Source of the DNA: an uncultured Clostridia bacterium
GTDB taxonomy: Bacteria; Bacillota; Clostridia; TANB77; CAG-508
Reading direction: 5' to 3'
Assembly: GCA_934155165.1 (NCBI GenBank)
Contig: CAKPGS010000026.1
Coordinates: 1-18,401 of the forward strand
Length of the DNA stretch: 18,401 nt
Below, piece by piece: positions 1 through 6,245 of the stretch (position 1 is the stretch's first letter; each line of letters begins with the position of its first letter). Below the pieces are notes generated by a model. It worked only from the letters and a program-made list of their open reading frames with translations. It did no database searches and was not told the DNA's origin. The position numbers and the translations under genes were made by a program.

Positions 1-687
1 ACTGTTGGTTTTATTTTTAGATTTTGGAAATATAATAAAACTTCTTCAAACTATACTTTAAATAAATTACCTTCTGGAAATACCGAAAAAAAGCTTGCTA
101 CCTTTTCTAATTTAGGAGATGTTTTAACAACTAGCATAAAAAGTGCTATTTCTACTGTTATTATGATAGGTGGTTTTGTTGTTCTATTTTCTGTAATAAT
201 ATCAATTTTAAATAATAGTCATTTATTAGATGCTTTATCATATACAATAAATCCTATTCTTTCTGCTTTGAATATACCTACAAACTTTTCAAATGGTATA
301 ATTTCAGGAATTATAGAACTTACAAATGGTGTAAAAATTGTTTCAAGTATACCTATTAAAAATATTTCTACAAATATTATGATTTCTGCTTTTTTATTAG
401 GATTTGGTGGATTTTCTGTATTACTACAAGTATGGGGAATTATTTCTAAAACAGATATATCTATTTTTCCATACTTCCTAGCCAAATTATTGCAGGGAAC
501 TATTGCGGCATTATATACATATTTTTCATTGCATTACTTTAATTTTCTTAATTTAGATTTATCAACATCTCCAATAAATTATAAAGGACTTTTGTTCTTT
601 ATAATTGGTTTAGTTTTTATTTTTATATTGTTTAAATTTTTAAAAATTTCAAAACATAATTTTAAATTTGAATTTAAACATAATTAA
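1..687 (+). CDS. ylbJ: Sporulation integral membrane protein YlbJ, C-terminal part
   Basis: The reading frame is open from base 1 (first codon ACT), so the N-terminus lies outside the window; 228 residues are visible. The protein is very hydrophobic, with several membrane segments. The stretch GFGGFSVLLQVWGI followed by FPYFLAKLLQG, and the earlier IIELTNG, match the conserved C-terminal part of YlbJ, a nucleoside-recognition (GATE-fold) membrane protein needed for normal spore formation in Bacillus; its transported substrate is not established. The C-terminus ends in a short charged tail (KHNFKFEFKHN). A strong hairpin terminator follows directly, so this is the last gene of its transcript. 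Convergent with spoIIID, another sporulation gene. Recognition is from sequence pattern; the missing N-terminus leaves slight doubt between YlbJ and other GATE-domain proteins. Confidence 0.85.
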   Translation, partial: TVGFIFRFWKYNKTSSNYTLNKLPSGNTEKKLATFSNLGDVLTTSIKSAISTVIMIGGFVVLFSVIISILNNSHLLDALSYTINPILSALNIPTNFSNGIISGIIELTNGVKIVSSIPIKNISTNIMISAFLLGFGGFSVLLQVWGIISKTDISIFPYFLAKLLQGTIAALYTYFSLHYFNFLNLDLSTSPINYKGLLFFIIGLVFIFILFKFLKISKHNFKFEFKHN

Positions 688-691
688 AGAT

Positions 692-721
692 GTCCCTAGA
701 ATATTTATTCTAGGGACTTTT
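692..721 (+). terminator. Rho-independent terminator of ylbJ
   Basis: Perfect 11-bp stem GTCCCTAGAAT (692-702) with ATTCTAGGGAC (707-717), a four-base loop and TTTT after it. It starts 5 bases after the ylbJ stop. It lies between convergent genes and could also stop spoIIID transcription, though the U-run on that side is poor. Confidence 0.9.
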
Positions 722-743
722 GAGTTTGCTATTTTTCTTTTTT

Positions 744-992
744 TTACAAATATTTTTGCTTTGTTGCTTCTCCTCCACGCTGAGCCCGTTCTTCTTTATT
801 TTTATCCAATTTTTCTCTTACTTTTGGATATAATAGAAAATAAGGTTTTAGCCTTTTGGTTAAATCTACATGCACCGTACTTTTAGAAACTCCAAATGCT
901 TTTGCAGTGTTTCTTACAGTTGCATCTTCATGTGTAAGAAAGTATTTTACTTCCTCATACATCCGTTCTTCGATTCTGTCTTTTATTACCAT
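744..992 (-). CDS. spoIIID: Sporulation transcriptional regulator SpoIIID
   Basis: An 82-residue DNA-binding protein. The segment FGVSKSTVHVDLTKRL is the recognition-helix region typical of SpoIIID, and the C-terminal RGGEATKQKY is the family's basic tail that also contacts DNA. In Bacillus and Clostridium SpoIIID is the mother-cell regulator that acts after sigma-E, activating and repressing many genes before sigma-K. The start is set at the ATG at 992 because a GGAGG (1000-1004) lies 7 bases upstream of it; a longer frame beginning at a TTG (1010) would put this ribosome site inside the gene. Upstream lies pdp, 65 bases away, with a candidate promoter in the gap. Length is close to the usual 80-93 residues. 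Confidence 0.95.
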   Translation of the reverse strand: MVIKDRIEERMYEEVKYFLTHEDATVRNTAKAFGVSKSTVHVDLTKRLKPYFLLYPKVREKLDKNKEERAQRGGEATKQKYL

Positions 993-1025
993 AGCAATTC
1001 CTCCATTCAAATTTTTTCTTTATAA

Positions 1026-1054
1026 ATTTTAATACCATTAAATACTTATTTCAA
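1026..1054 (-). promoter_or_regulatory. Candidate spoIIID promoter with overlapping dyad
   Basis: On the minus strand TTGAAA (1049-1054), a 17-base spacer and TAAAAT (1026-1031) lie just upstream of spoIIID. The -35 box sits inside an inverted repeat with 7-bp arms, AATACTT-GAAAT-AAGTATT, which could be an operator or a weak end hairpin for pdp. No good sigma-E promoter is visible here, although spoIIID is usually sigma-E dependent. In AT-rich DNA such matches arise by chance. Confidence 0.4.
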
Positions 1055-1057
1055 GTA

Positions 1058-2311
1058 TTATATTATAATTTTTTTCATTTCGTCTATGCTATTTTTACAT
1101 TTTTCTTCATTATTTGAATGAACATATGCTAATATGTCATTTTTCTTCACTTTTTCTCCAACTTTTTTATTTAGAACTATACCTGCTGAATAATCTATAC
1201 TGTCTTCCTTTTTTATTCTTCCAGCTCCTAGTTCTACACATAAGTTTCCTATTTTTCCAGCATTTATTTCGCTTATTTTAAAATCTTTATCTGCTATAAC
1301 TGGCATTATATATTTTGCTTTTTCAAATTTAGTTGTATCTTTTATATATTCTATGTCTCCACCTTGATTTTCTACAAGTTCTATAAATTTTTCATAAGCT
1401 TTTCCGTTTTGTATATTTTGTAATATTAGTTTTTTACATTCTTCTATATTTTTTGATATACCAGCTAGTTTTAACATATTACTTCCTAATTTTAACACAA
1501 CTTCTTTTACATCTTCTGGCATATTTCCTTTTAAGCAATTTACAACTTCTATAATTTCTAATGTATTTCCTATTGAATATCCAAGTGGTTCTTCCATTCC
1601 AGTTAAAATACATATAGTTTCTTTTCCTGCTCCATTACCTATTTTACTAATAGTGTCTGCTAACTTTTCTGCATTTTCTTTTGTTTTCATAAAAGCTCCG
1701 CTTCCATATGTCACATCTATAACTATTTTGTCTGCTCCACTCGCAAGCTTTTTACTCATAATGCTAGATGCTATAAGTGGTATACTTTCAGTACAATTTA
1801 TTGCATCTCTTAATGCATATATCTTTTTATCTGCTGGAGCCAAGTTTCCAGTTTGGCCTATTAAACTAATTCCAATTTTTTTTACATCTTTTATAAAATC
1901 TTTTATTTCAATTTCTGTTTTATAACCTGGTATAGATTCTAATTTATCTCGTGTTCCTCCTGTAATGCCAAGTCCTCTACCACTCATTTTTGCAACTGGA
2001 ACTCCAAGTGAAGCTATTATTGGTGCTAAAATTAGTGTGACTTTATCTCCTACTCCTCCTGTACTATGTTTATCTACAACAATTTTTCCTAAACTAGACA
2101 AATCCAATATTTCTCCTGAATTTGCCATTGCTATTGTTAAATTTGTTGTTTCTTCTTCATCCATTCCATTAATATATATTGCCATTACTAAAGCTGCAGC
2201 TTGATAATCTGTAATATTTCCATTTGTATAATTTTCTATAAAATAATTTATTTCTTCTTTATTTAATTTATTTCTGTCTCTTTTCTTGGCAATTATTTCT
2301 TTTATATTCAT
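1058..2311 (-). CDS. pdp: Pyrimidine-nucleoside phosphorylase
   Basis: A 417-residue enzyme that splits uridine, thymidine and related nucleosides with phosphate to give the free base and (deoxy)ribose-1-phosphate, in cytosolic nucleoside salvage. The phosphate-binding segment KHSTGGVGDK (81-90) and the family signature SGRGLGITGGTRDKLE (110-125) are intact. The C-terminal alpha/beta domain typical of the family is present (about 345-410, including ELGAGRIKKEDSIDYSAG). An AAAGGA ribosome site lies upstream of the ATG at 2311. It is the last gene of a three-gene run after rnhB, with only 15 bases between them. Assignment to Pdp rather than thymidine phosphorylase DeoA follows the usual Firmicutes enzyme; substrate range cannot be read directly. 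Confidence 0.93.
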   Translation of the reverse strand: MNIKEIIAKKRDRNKLNKEEINYFIENYTNGNITDYQAAALVMAIYINGMDEEETTNLTIAMANSGEILDLSSLGKIVVDKHSTGGVGDKVTLILAPIIASLGVPVAKMSGRGLGITGGTRDKLESIPGYKTEIEIKDFIKDVKKIGISLIGQTGNLAPADKKIYALRDAINCTESIPLIASSIMSKKLASGADKIVIDVTYGSGAFMKTKENAEKLADTISKIGNGAGKETICILTGMEEPLGYSIGNTLEIIEVVNCLKGNMPEDVKEVVLKLGSNMLKLAGISKNIEECKKLILQNIQNGKAYEKFIELVENQGGDIEYIKDTTKFEKAKYIMPVIADKDFKISEINAGKIGNLCVELGAGRIKKEDSIDYSAGIVLNKKVGEKVKKNDILAYVHSNNEEKCKNSIDEMKKIII

Positions 2312-2326
2312 ATAAAAATCCTTTCT

Positions 2327-2956
2327 TTAAATAAAATTTTTAGTAAAAGATCTTCTATGTAATGGACATGGTCCATATTCTTTTATTGCTGCAATGTGAG
2401 CTGCTGTTCCATACCCTTTATGCCTTGCAAATCCATACATTGGATACACTTCATCCCACTGCCTCATTATTCTATCCCTTGTAACTTTTGCTATTATAGA
2501 TGCTGCTGCTATCGAATAACACTTTGCATCTCCTTTTACTATTGGCATATATGGTATTCCACATGTATCTATTTTATCTAATGCATCTACTATTATTCTT
2601 TCTGGTTTAACTTTAAGACCCTTTATGCTTTCTGTTAATCCTTTTTTAGTTGCATTTAAAATATTTATTTCATCTATTTCATTTTGATCAATTATTCCTA
2701 CTGAATAACTTACTGCTTCTTCTATTATTTGCTCATATAGTTTTTCTCTTTTCTTTTCAGATACTTTTTTTGAATCGTTAACTCCTTCTATAAAAGAATC
2801 TGGTTTCATAATTACACTTGCAACAACAACAGGACCTGCTAGAGGTCCTCTTCCTGCTTCATCTATTCCACATATATATTCTACATGCTCTTTTTCATAA
2901 ATTTCATTTTCTATTTTTTTTAATTCATTTAATCTTTCAATTTCTTTATCTTTCAT
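2327..2956 (-). CDS. rnhB: Ribonuclease HII
   Basis: A 209-residue endonuclease that cuts the RNA strand of RNA-DNA hybrids and removes single ribonucleotides misincorporated in DNA. The N-terminal motif CGIDEAGRGPLAGPVV gives the first two catalytic acids (D32, E33); D124 (IIVDAL) and D143 (VKGDAK) complete the usual four. SIAAASIIAKVTRD and GYGTAAHIAAI are also family-typical. An AAGGTG ribosome site precedes the ATG. The first 25 residues are a charged helical extension before the catalytic core, as in other Firmicutes RNase HII. It lies between the prepilin-like gene (9 bases upstream) and pdp (15 bases downstream), so all three are probably one transcript. Confidence 0.96.
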   Translation of the reverse strand: MKDKEIERLNELKKIENEIYEKEHVEYICGIDEAGRGPLAGPVVVASVIMKPDSFIEGVNDSKKVSEKKREKLYEQIIEEAVSYSVGIIDQNEIDEINILNATKKGLTESIKGLKVKPERIIVDALDKIDTCGIPYMPIVKGDAKCYSIAAASIIAKVTRDRIMRQWDEVYPMYGFARHKGYGTAAHIAAIKEYGPCPLHRRSFTKNFI

Positions 2957-2965
2957 TTTTTCACC

Positions 2966-3409
2966 TTATTCTTCTGCGACTATACCTAAATTAGAAATAT
3001 CTGTTAAACTATAATATACATTTTTTTCTTTATCTTTTATTCCCTTTGTATAATAAACTTCATCACTATCATAATCTACTATATATTCATTATTACCTGA
3101 AACTTCTACTCCCATATCATATAAGTCATTTTGTGATAACTCGTATGAATCTTCGCCTGTAATTCCATATTTTGTTTTTACTTCTTCATTTATCTTAGTT
3201 CCTACATATTCTGCTTCTCCAAAATCAACTTTATCTTTTATAGTTCTTGCTTTTGCTTGTATTAATAACATATTTGTATAAATGCTTTGTTTTTTAGCTG
3301 AACCTATTGTAGATGTTCCTTCATATACTATTACTCCCGCTATAATAATCATTACTATCATCATTATAACAAGCATTACCATTGTTACACCATTTTCTTT
3401 TTTTAACAT
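2966..3409 (-). CDS. Prepilin-like secreted or membrane protein
   Basis: A 147-residue protein of unknown role. The N-terminus KKENGVTMVMLVIM, followed by an unbroken hydrophobic helix to about residue 28, looks like a type IV prepilin (class III) signal: basic residues, a Gly before the likely cut site (G7), Thr at +2, then a long apolar helix. The Glu normally at +5 is absent (Met instead), which is more typical of minor or pseudo-pilins. The rest is acidic and soluble with no domain I recognise. An AAAGGAG ribosome site precedes the ATG, and a strong promoter lies upstream. It is the first gene of the run with rnhB and pdp, and no pilus assembly genes lie nearby. It could instead be a simple membrane-anchored protein. 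Confidence 0.7.
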   Translation of the reverse strand: MLKKENGVTMVMLVIMMIVMIIIAGVIVYEGTSTIGSAKKQSIYTNMLLIQAKARTIKDKVDFGEAEYVGTKINEEVKTKYGITGEDSYELSQNDLYDMGVEVSGNNEYIVDYDSDEVYYTKGIKDKEKNVYYSLTDISNLGIVAEE

Positions 3410-3439
3410 CTTTTATTCTCCTTTTATTAAATTATTTGT

Positions 3440-3468
3440 ATTATATATGTTTTTTTTGATATTTGCAA
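3440..3468 (-). promoter_or_regulatory. Sigma-A promoter of the prepilin-like/rnhB/pdp operon
   Basis: On the minus strand TTGCAA (3463-3468), a 17-base spacer and a perfect TATAAT (3440-3445) lie about 30 bases upstream of the start codon at 3409, with the AAAGGAG site between. Read directly from sequence. Confidence 0.8.
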
Positions 3469-3535
3469 TTATTTTTTATTTGGTATAGTGATTTTTCCCC
3501 CGTCCACGAAATCATTTTTAAATTATAACATTTTT

Positions 3536-3572
3536 TTCACAAAAAATTCACATTTATATAGTATTCTATGAT
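3536..3572 (+). promoter_or_regulatory. htrA control region with TTCACA direct repeats
   Basis: Two TTCACA hexamers (3536-3541 and 3547-3552) are repeated at 11-bp spacing, the arrangement bound by OmpR/PhoB-family response regulators. Possible -10 boxes are TATAGT (3557-3562) and TATGAT (3567-3572); no consensus -35 fits well (TTTTCA at 3534-3539 is 17 bases before TATAGT). This pattern suits a regulator-activated promoter, which is an inference. Confidence 0.35.
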
Positions 3573-3608
3573 AGATTTAAGAAAATAAAATTTTTAGGAG
3601 GTCCTCTT

Positions 3609-4838
3609 ATGGAAAAAGATAATTTAAATAATAATTCAAAACCTAAATACACACCTGTAAAAAAAGCTAAAACTGTAAATAGCTCTAGTTCTTTTGGAAA
3701 AAGTGTTGTTTTTCCTTTTGTTTCTGGTATTTTAGGTGCTACTTTAGTAGTTGGAGTTTGCTTTGGTGTTCCTAATATAAAAAATAAACTTATTACTACT
3801 TTACCTTCAACAGGTGGTACACCTACTGTTTCTTCTTCACCTGTTAGTAATGTTGTAAATACAAGCGATTACTCTGGTACAGCTATAAATGTTGCTAACA
3901 AAGTATTACCTTCTATTGTTGGTATTAAAGTTGAATATGAGGTTAATTCTATTTTTTATAGACAATCTAACACAGCTACAGCAACAGGTTCTGGTATAAT
4001 TATAAGTGATGATGGTTACATTTTAACAAACAATCATATTGTGGACACTTCTTCATCAAGTTCAAATGGTTATAGTTCTTACTATTCTGTTTCAGAATCT
4101 AATAAGGTTACTGTTACTTTATATGGTGATTCTACAGAATATGAAGCTACAATTGTTGGTACAGATTCTCAAACTGACTTAGCTGTTATAAAAATTGATA
4201 AAACTGGCCTTACTCCTGCAGAACTTGGAGATTCTGACAAAGTTCAAGTTGGAGAATTTGCAATGGCTATTGGTAACCCATTAGGGTTAGACACTAGTGT
4301 TACTTGCGGAGTTATAAGTGCTACAAATAGAGAAATAACAGATTCAGATAATAAAACTTACACATTAATTCAAACAGATGCTGCAATAAACTCTGGTAAT
4401 AGTGGTGGAGCTTTAGTTAATGCAGATGGTAAAGTTATAGGTTTAAATACTTTAAAAATATCTTCAACTGGTGTTGAAGGAATGGGATTTGCAATTCCTA
4501 TAAATTCAACTATAGATATTTATCAACAATTAATTGAATACAATAAAGTAAAAAGACCTTATATTGGTATTTCAGGAGTAGACTTAGATGAAAAAACAGC
4601 ATCTGCAAATAAATTAGTACAAGGTATATATGTAAAATCTATAGATGAATTCTCTGCAGCTGAAAAGGCTGGTATAAAAATTGGCGATGTTATTGTTGGT
4701 GCAGATGGAAAAGAAATAAAAACAATGGAAGAATTAAATAATATTAAAAATTCACATCAAATAGGTGATTCTTTAACAATCAAAGTAAATAGAAATGGTA
4801 AAGAATTAGATTTGACTGTAATATTACAAGAACAATAA
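3609..4838 (+). CDS. htrA: HtrA-family serine protease, membrane-anchored
   Basis: A 409-residue DegP/HtrA protease that degrades misfolded proteins at the outer face of the membrane. Order: a polar, Lys/Ser-rich cytoplasmic tail (1-32), one membrane anchor (about 33-54), a Ser/Thr-rich linker, a trypsin-like domain (about 90-300) and one PDZ domain (about 315-405). The catalytic triad is visible: H143 in TNNHIVD, D190 in TDLAVIKI and S265 in NSGNSGGAL. A run of Ser/Tyr (147-162) enlarges the loop after the catalytic His. A strong AGGAGG site lies 7 bases before the ATG. It is a single gene, divergent from the prepilin-like operon. A pair of TTCACA repeats upstream suggests two-component control, as for Bacillus htrA genes. 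Confidence 0.95.
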   Translation: MEKDNLNNNSKPKYTPVKKAKTVNSSSSFGKSVVFPFVSGILGATLVVGVCFGVPNIKNKLITTLPSTGGTPTVSSSPVSNVVNTSDYSGTAINVANKVLPSIVGIKVEYEVNSIFYRQSNTATATGSGIIISDDGYILTNNHIVDTSSSSSNGYSSYYSVSESNKVTVTLYGDSTEYEATIVGTDSQTDLAVIKIDKTGLTPAELGDSDKVQVGEFAMAIGNPLGLDTSVTCGVISATNREITDSDNKTYTLIQTDAAINSGNSGGALVNADGKVIGLNTLKISSTGVEGMGFAIPINSTIDIYQQLIEYNKVKRPYIGISGVDLDEKTASANKLVQGIYVKSIDEFSAAEKAGIKIGDVIVGADGKEIKTMEELNNIKNSHQIGDSLTIKVNRNGKELDLTVILQEQ

Positions 4839-4860
4839 AGATTTTCTGATTTATCTTCTT

Positions 4861-5031
4861 AATCTGAAAGTAGTTAAAATTAAATATTTCTCGGCTCAAT
4901 ACGCTCGTTATAGCTTCTAATAGAAATTTAAACGAGCCTCTCGCAAAACGCGCCCTCATTCAAATTTAATAAGAAGCTCTACACTCACTTCAATCACATT
5001 CGAAATATTTAATTTTAACTACTTTCAGATT
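4861..5031. repeat. 171-bp element with perfect 30-bp terminal inverted repeats
   Basis: The left arm (4861-4890, starting AATCTGAAAG) is the exact reverse complement of the right arm (5002-5031, ending CTTTCAGATT) over 30 bases. The 111-base interior is visibly richer in G+C than its surroundings and has its own pairing options: GCTCGTT with AACGAGC, and an AGCTTCTAAT-type arm around 4912-4929 with TTAATAAGAAGCT near 4965-4980. There is no coding capacity and no clear target-site duplication. TTTTT follows the right arm, so the transcript could end here and the element may serve as the htrA terminator. It resembles a small non-autonomous (MITE-like) element; mobility is inferred only. Confidence 0.7.
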
Positions 5032-5049
5032 TTTATATATAAATTTTAT

Positions 5050-5092
5050 TGAATTCAGAGTGTTTTTTAACACACAAATCACTTTGAGTTCA
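5050..5092 (+). repeat. Hairpin with 13-bp stem
   Basis: TGAATTCAGAGTG (5050-5062) pairs with CACTTTGAGTTCA (5080-5092). All 13 positions pair if two are G-U wobbles in plus-strand RNA. A competing inner hairpin, GTGTT-TTTT-AACAC, overlaps it. There is no U-run after the stem. Confidence 0.5.
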
Positions 5093-5119
5093 CAAAAAGG
5101 ACAAAAACTATTAGTATAT

Positions 5120-5156
5120 TATATTTACATTAATCAAAGAGATTAATGTGAATATA
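5120..5156 (+). repeat. Hairpin with 16-bp stem
   Basis: TATATTTACATTAATC (5120-5135), loop AAAGA, and GATTAATGTGAATATA (5141-5156). The only deviation is a U-G wobble in plus-strand RNA. It is followed by A-rich sequence, so it is not a terminator on the plus strand. Confidence 0.5.
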
Positions 5157-5182
5157 AAAACATCCCCTTTTATTTTCAAAAA

Positions 5183-5206
5183 AACAGGCTTTATACAAAG
5201 CCTGTT
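5183..5206. terminator. Bidirectional terminator between htrA and the RsiV-like gene
   Basis: ACAGGCTTT-ATAC-AAAGCCTGT stem (5184-5205) with A-rich sequence on the left and T-rich sequence on the right, so it has a U-run in both directions. It ends 10 bases from the stop codon of the minus-strand gene. Confidence 0.9.
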
Positions 5207-5215
5207 TTTTATTAT

Positions 5216-6028
5216 TTATTCTATAATTACTATATCTGTTTCACTTGTATATGTTTTATTTCCATATGGGAATATTATATACAACATTCCGTTTTCTCCT
5301 AATATATAATCATTTATGTTTTCTAGTTTGTACATACTATCATCTGCATTTCTTGTATATGTTTTATATCCTAGTTGTGTTAATGTATTTTCATAGTCTT
5401 TCTTACTTTCTATTTCTTCTTTTATTTTTTTCTCTAAATCTTCGTTACTGATATTTTTACTTTTCATTATCTCTTTTACTGTTACCTGTTTATTTGTTTC
5501 TAAATTATAATTATATGTTTTTATTATTGTTCTTTCTGCATTTGTTCCTTCTTTTAGATTAGATTTTATTACTAAAGATAAAATGTTATTATTTATATAC
5601 ACATGATATTTTACTTTATATACTGTATATTGTTCGCTATTACTTAAAATTTTTGATGCCTTGTTTTGAAAAATACTCTTTATTTCTGTATTCCATTTCT
5701 TTACTTCTTCATTATTCATATTAATTTGAGGAATTTGTACATCCAAATCATATTTATTTGGTATTGTTTCAATTTTTTGGGCTGATACATAAACTATATC
5801 TTTTCCATCATTTTCTTTTTGAACATTCTCATATTGTCCTGTAATATCATTATTAAATATATTGTTAAAATTATTTTTTATTACTTCTATATCATCTGCT
5901 GTACTTTGATCTTTATTAGCAGCTTTTTTATAATCATTTTCTGTCATCTGAAATATAATTGCAACTGCAACAGACACAACACATAAAACTATTATTAATG
6001 AAATTATAATTATTCTTGTTTTCTTCAT
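5216..6028 (-). CDS. RsiV-like membrane-anchored protein (DUF4163/DUF3298 type)
   Basis: A 270-residue protein with a short basic N-terminus, one membrane helix (about residues 5-26) and a large outside domain. The outside part resembles the DUF4163 and DUF3298 halves found in the sigma-V anti-sigma factor RsiV and in the deacetylase PdaC: a first strand-rich part ending in YKVKYHVYINNNILSLVIKS, then the typical TYNYNLETNKQVTVKEI segment, and a C-terminal IIFPYGNKTY. The start is the ATG at 6028, with GAGGTG (6035-6040) 6 bases upstream; an upstream in-frame TTG at 6097 has no ribosome site. There is no adjacent sigma factor gene, and the cytoplasmic tail is too short for a zinc-finger anti-sigma domain, so lysozyme binding or cell-wall sensing is possible but unproven. 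It is divergent from clpE. Confidence 0.65.
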   Translation of the reverse strand: MKKTRIIIISLIIVLCVVSVAVAIIFQMTENDYKKAANKDQSTADDIEVIKNNFNNIFNNDITGQYENVQKENDGKDIVYVSAQKIETIPNKYDLDVQIPQINMNNEEVKKWNTEIKSIFQNKASKILSNSEQYTVYKVKYHVYINNNILSLVIKSNLKEGTNAERTIIKTYNYNLETNKQVTVKEIMKSKNISNEDLEKKIKEEIESKKDYENTLTQLGYKTYTRNADDSMYKLENINDYILGENGMLYIIFPYGNKTYTSETDIVIIE

Positions 6029-6137
6029 CTTTCGCACCTCAATAAATATGTTATATTTTTTTAATCTATTTTCAATAAAACTTTCTTCTTCCTGCAAACT
6101 GGAACATCTTTTTAATTATTAAACTAATATAGTATAA

Positions 6138-6166
6138 ATTATATCATTATGAACTTTTTTTTACAA
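6138..6166 (-). promoter_or_regulatory. Sigma-A promoter of the RsiV-like gene
   Basis: Minus strand TTGTAA (6161-6166), 17-base spacer, perfect TATAAT (6138-6143). It leaves a leader of about 100 bases before the ATG at 6028 and lies back to back with the clpE promoter. Confidence 0.75.
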
Positions 6167-6173
6167 CAGAAAT

Positions 6174-6202
6174 TTGACTATTTAAGCAAAATGTAATATA
6201 TT
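6174..6202 (+). promoter_or_regulatory. Sigma-A promoter of clpE-pgsA
   Basis: TTGACT (6174-6179), 17-base spacer, TATATT (6197-6202), followed by an AAGGAG ribosome site and the ATG at 6246. The two divergent -35 boxes are only 7 bases apart. No CtsR-type tandem GGTCAAA repeat is present, although one TTTGAC half-site overlaps the -35. Confidence 0.75.
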
Positions 6203-6245
6203 ATAGTATGTTAAAATAAAACAAATTTAAGGAGCAATTTAATTT

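Larger units (their letters stand above)
4839..5215. other. Gene-free region with stacked inverted repeats
   Basis: This 377-base stretch between htrA and the convergent RsiV-like gene holds no believable reading frame. It contains a long inverted-repeat element (4861-5031), two further hairpins (5050-5092 and 5120-5156) and a bidirectional terminator (5183-5206), each listed separately. Confidence 0.8.

Noticed and set aside
993..1010. Longer SpoIIID with six extra residues from a TTG
   Set aside because: The GGAGG ribosome site would lie inside the coding region; the ATG at 992 has ideal spacing to it.
4853..5039. Target-site duplication around the 30-bp inverted repeat element
   Set aside because: The flanking bases on the two sides do not match each other, so direct evidence of transposition is lacking.
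5216..6028. Calling this gene rsiV as a true sigma-V anti-sigma factor
   Set aside because: There is no neighbouring ECF sigma factor and the cytoplasmic part is only a few residues, so only the family resemblance is claimed.
6171..6205. CtsR operator before clpE
   Set aside because: Only one TTTGAC half-site is present and it doubles as the -35 box; the required tandem heptamer repeat is missing.
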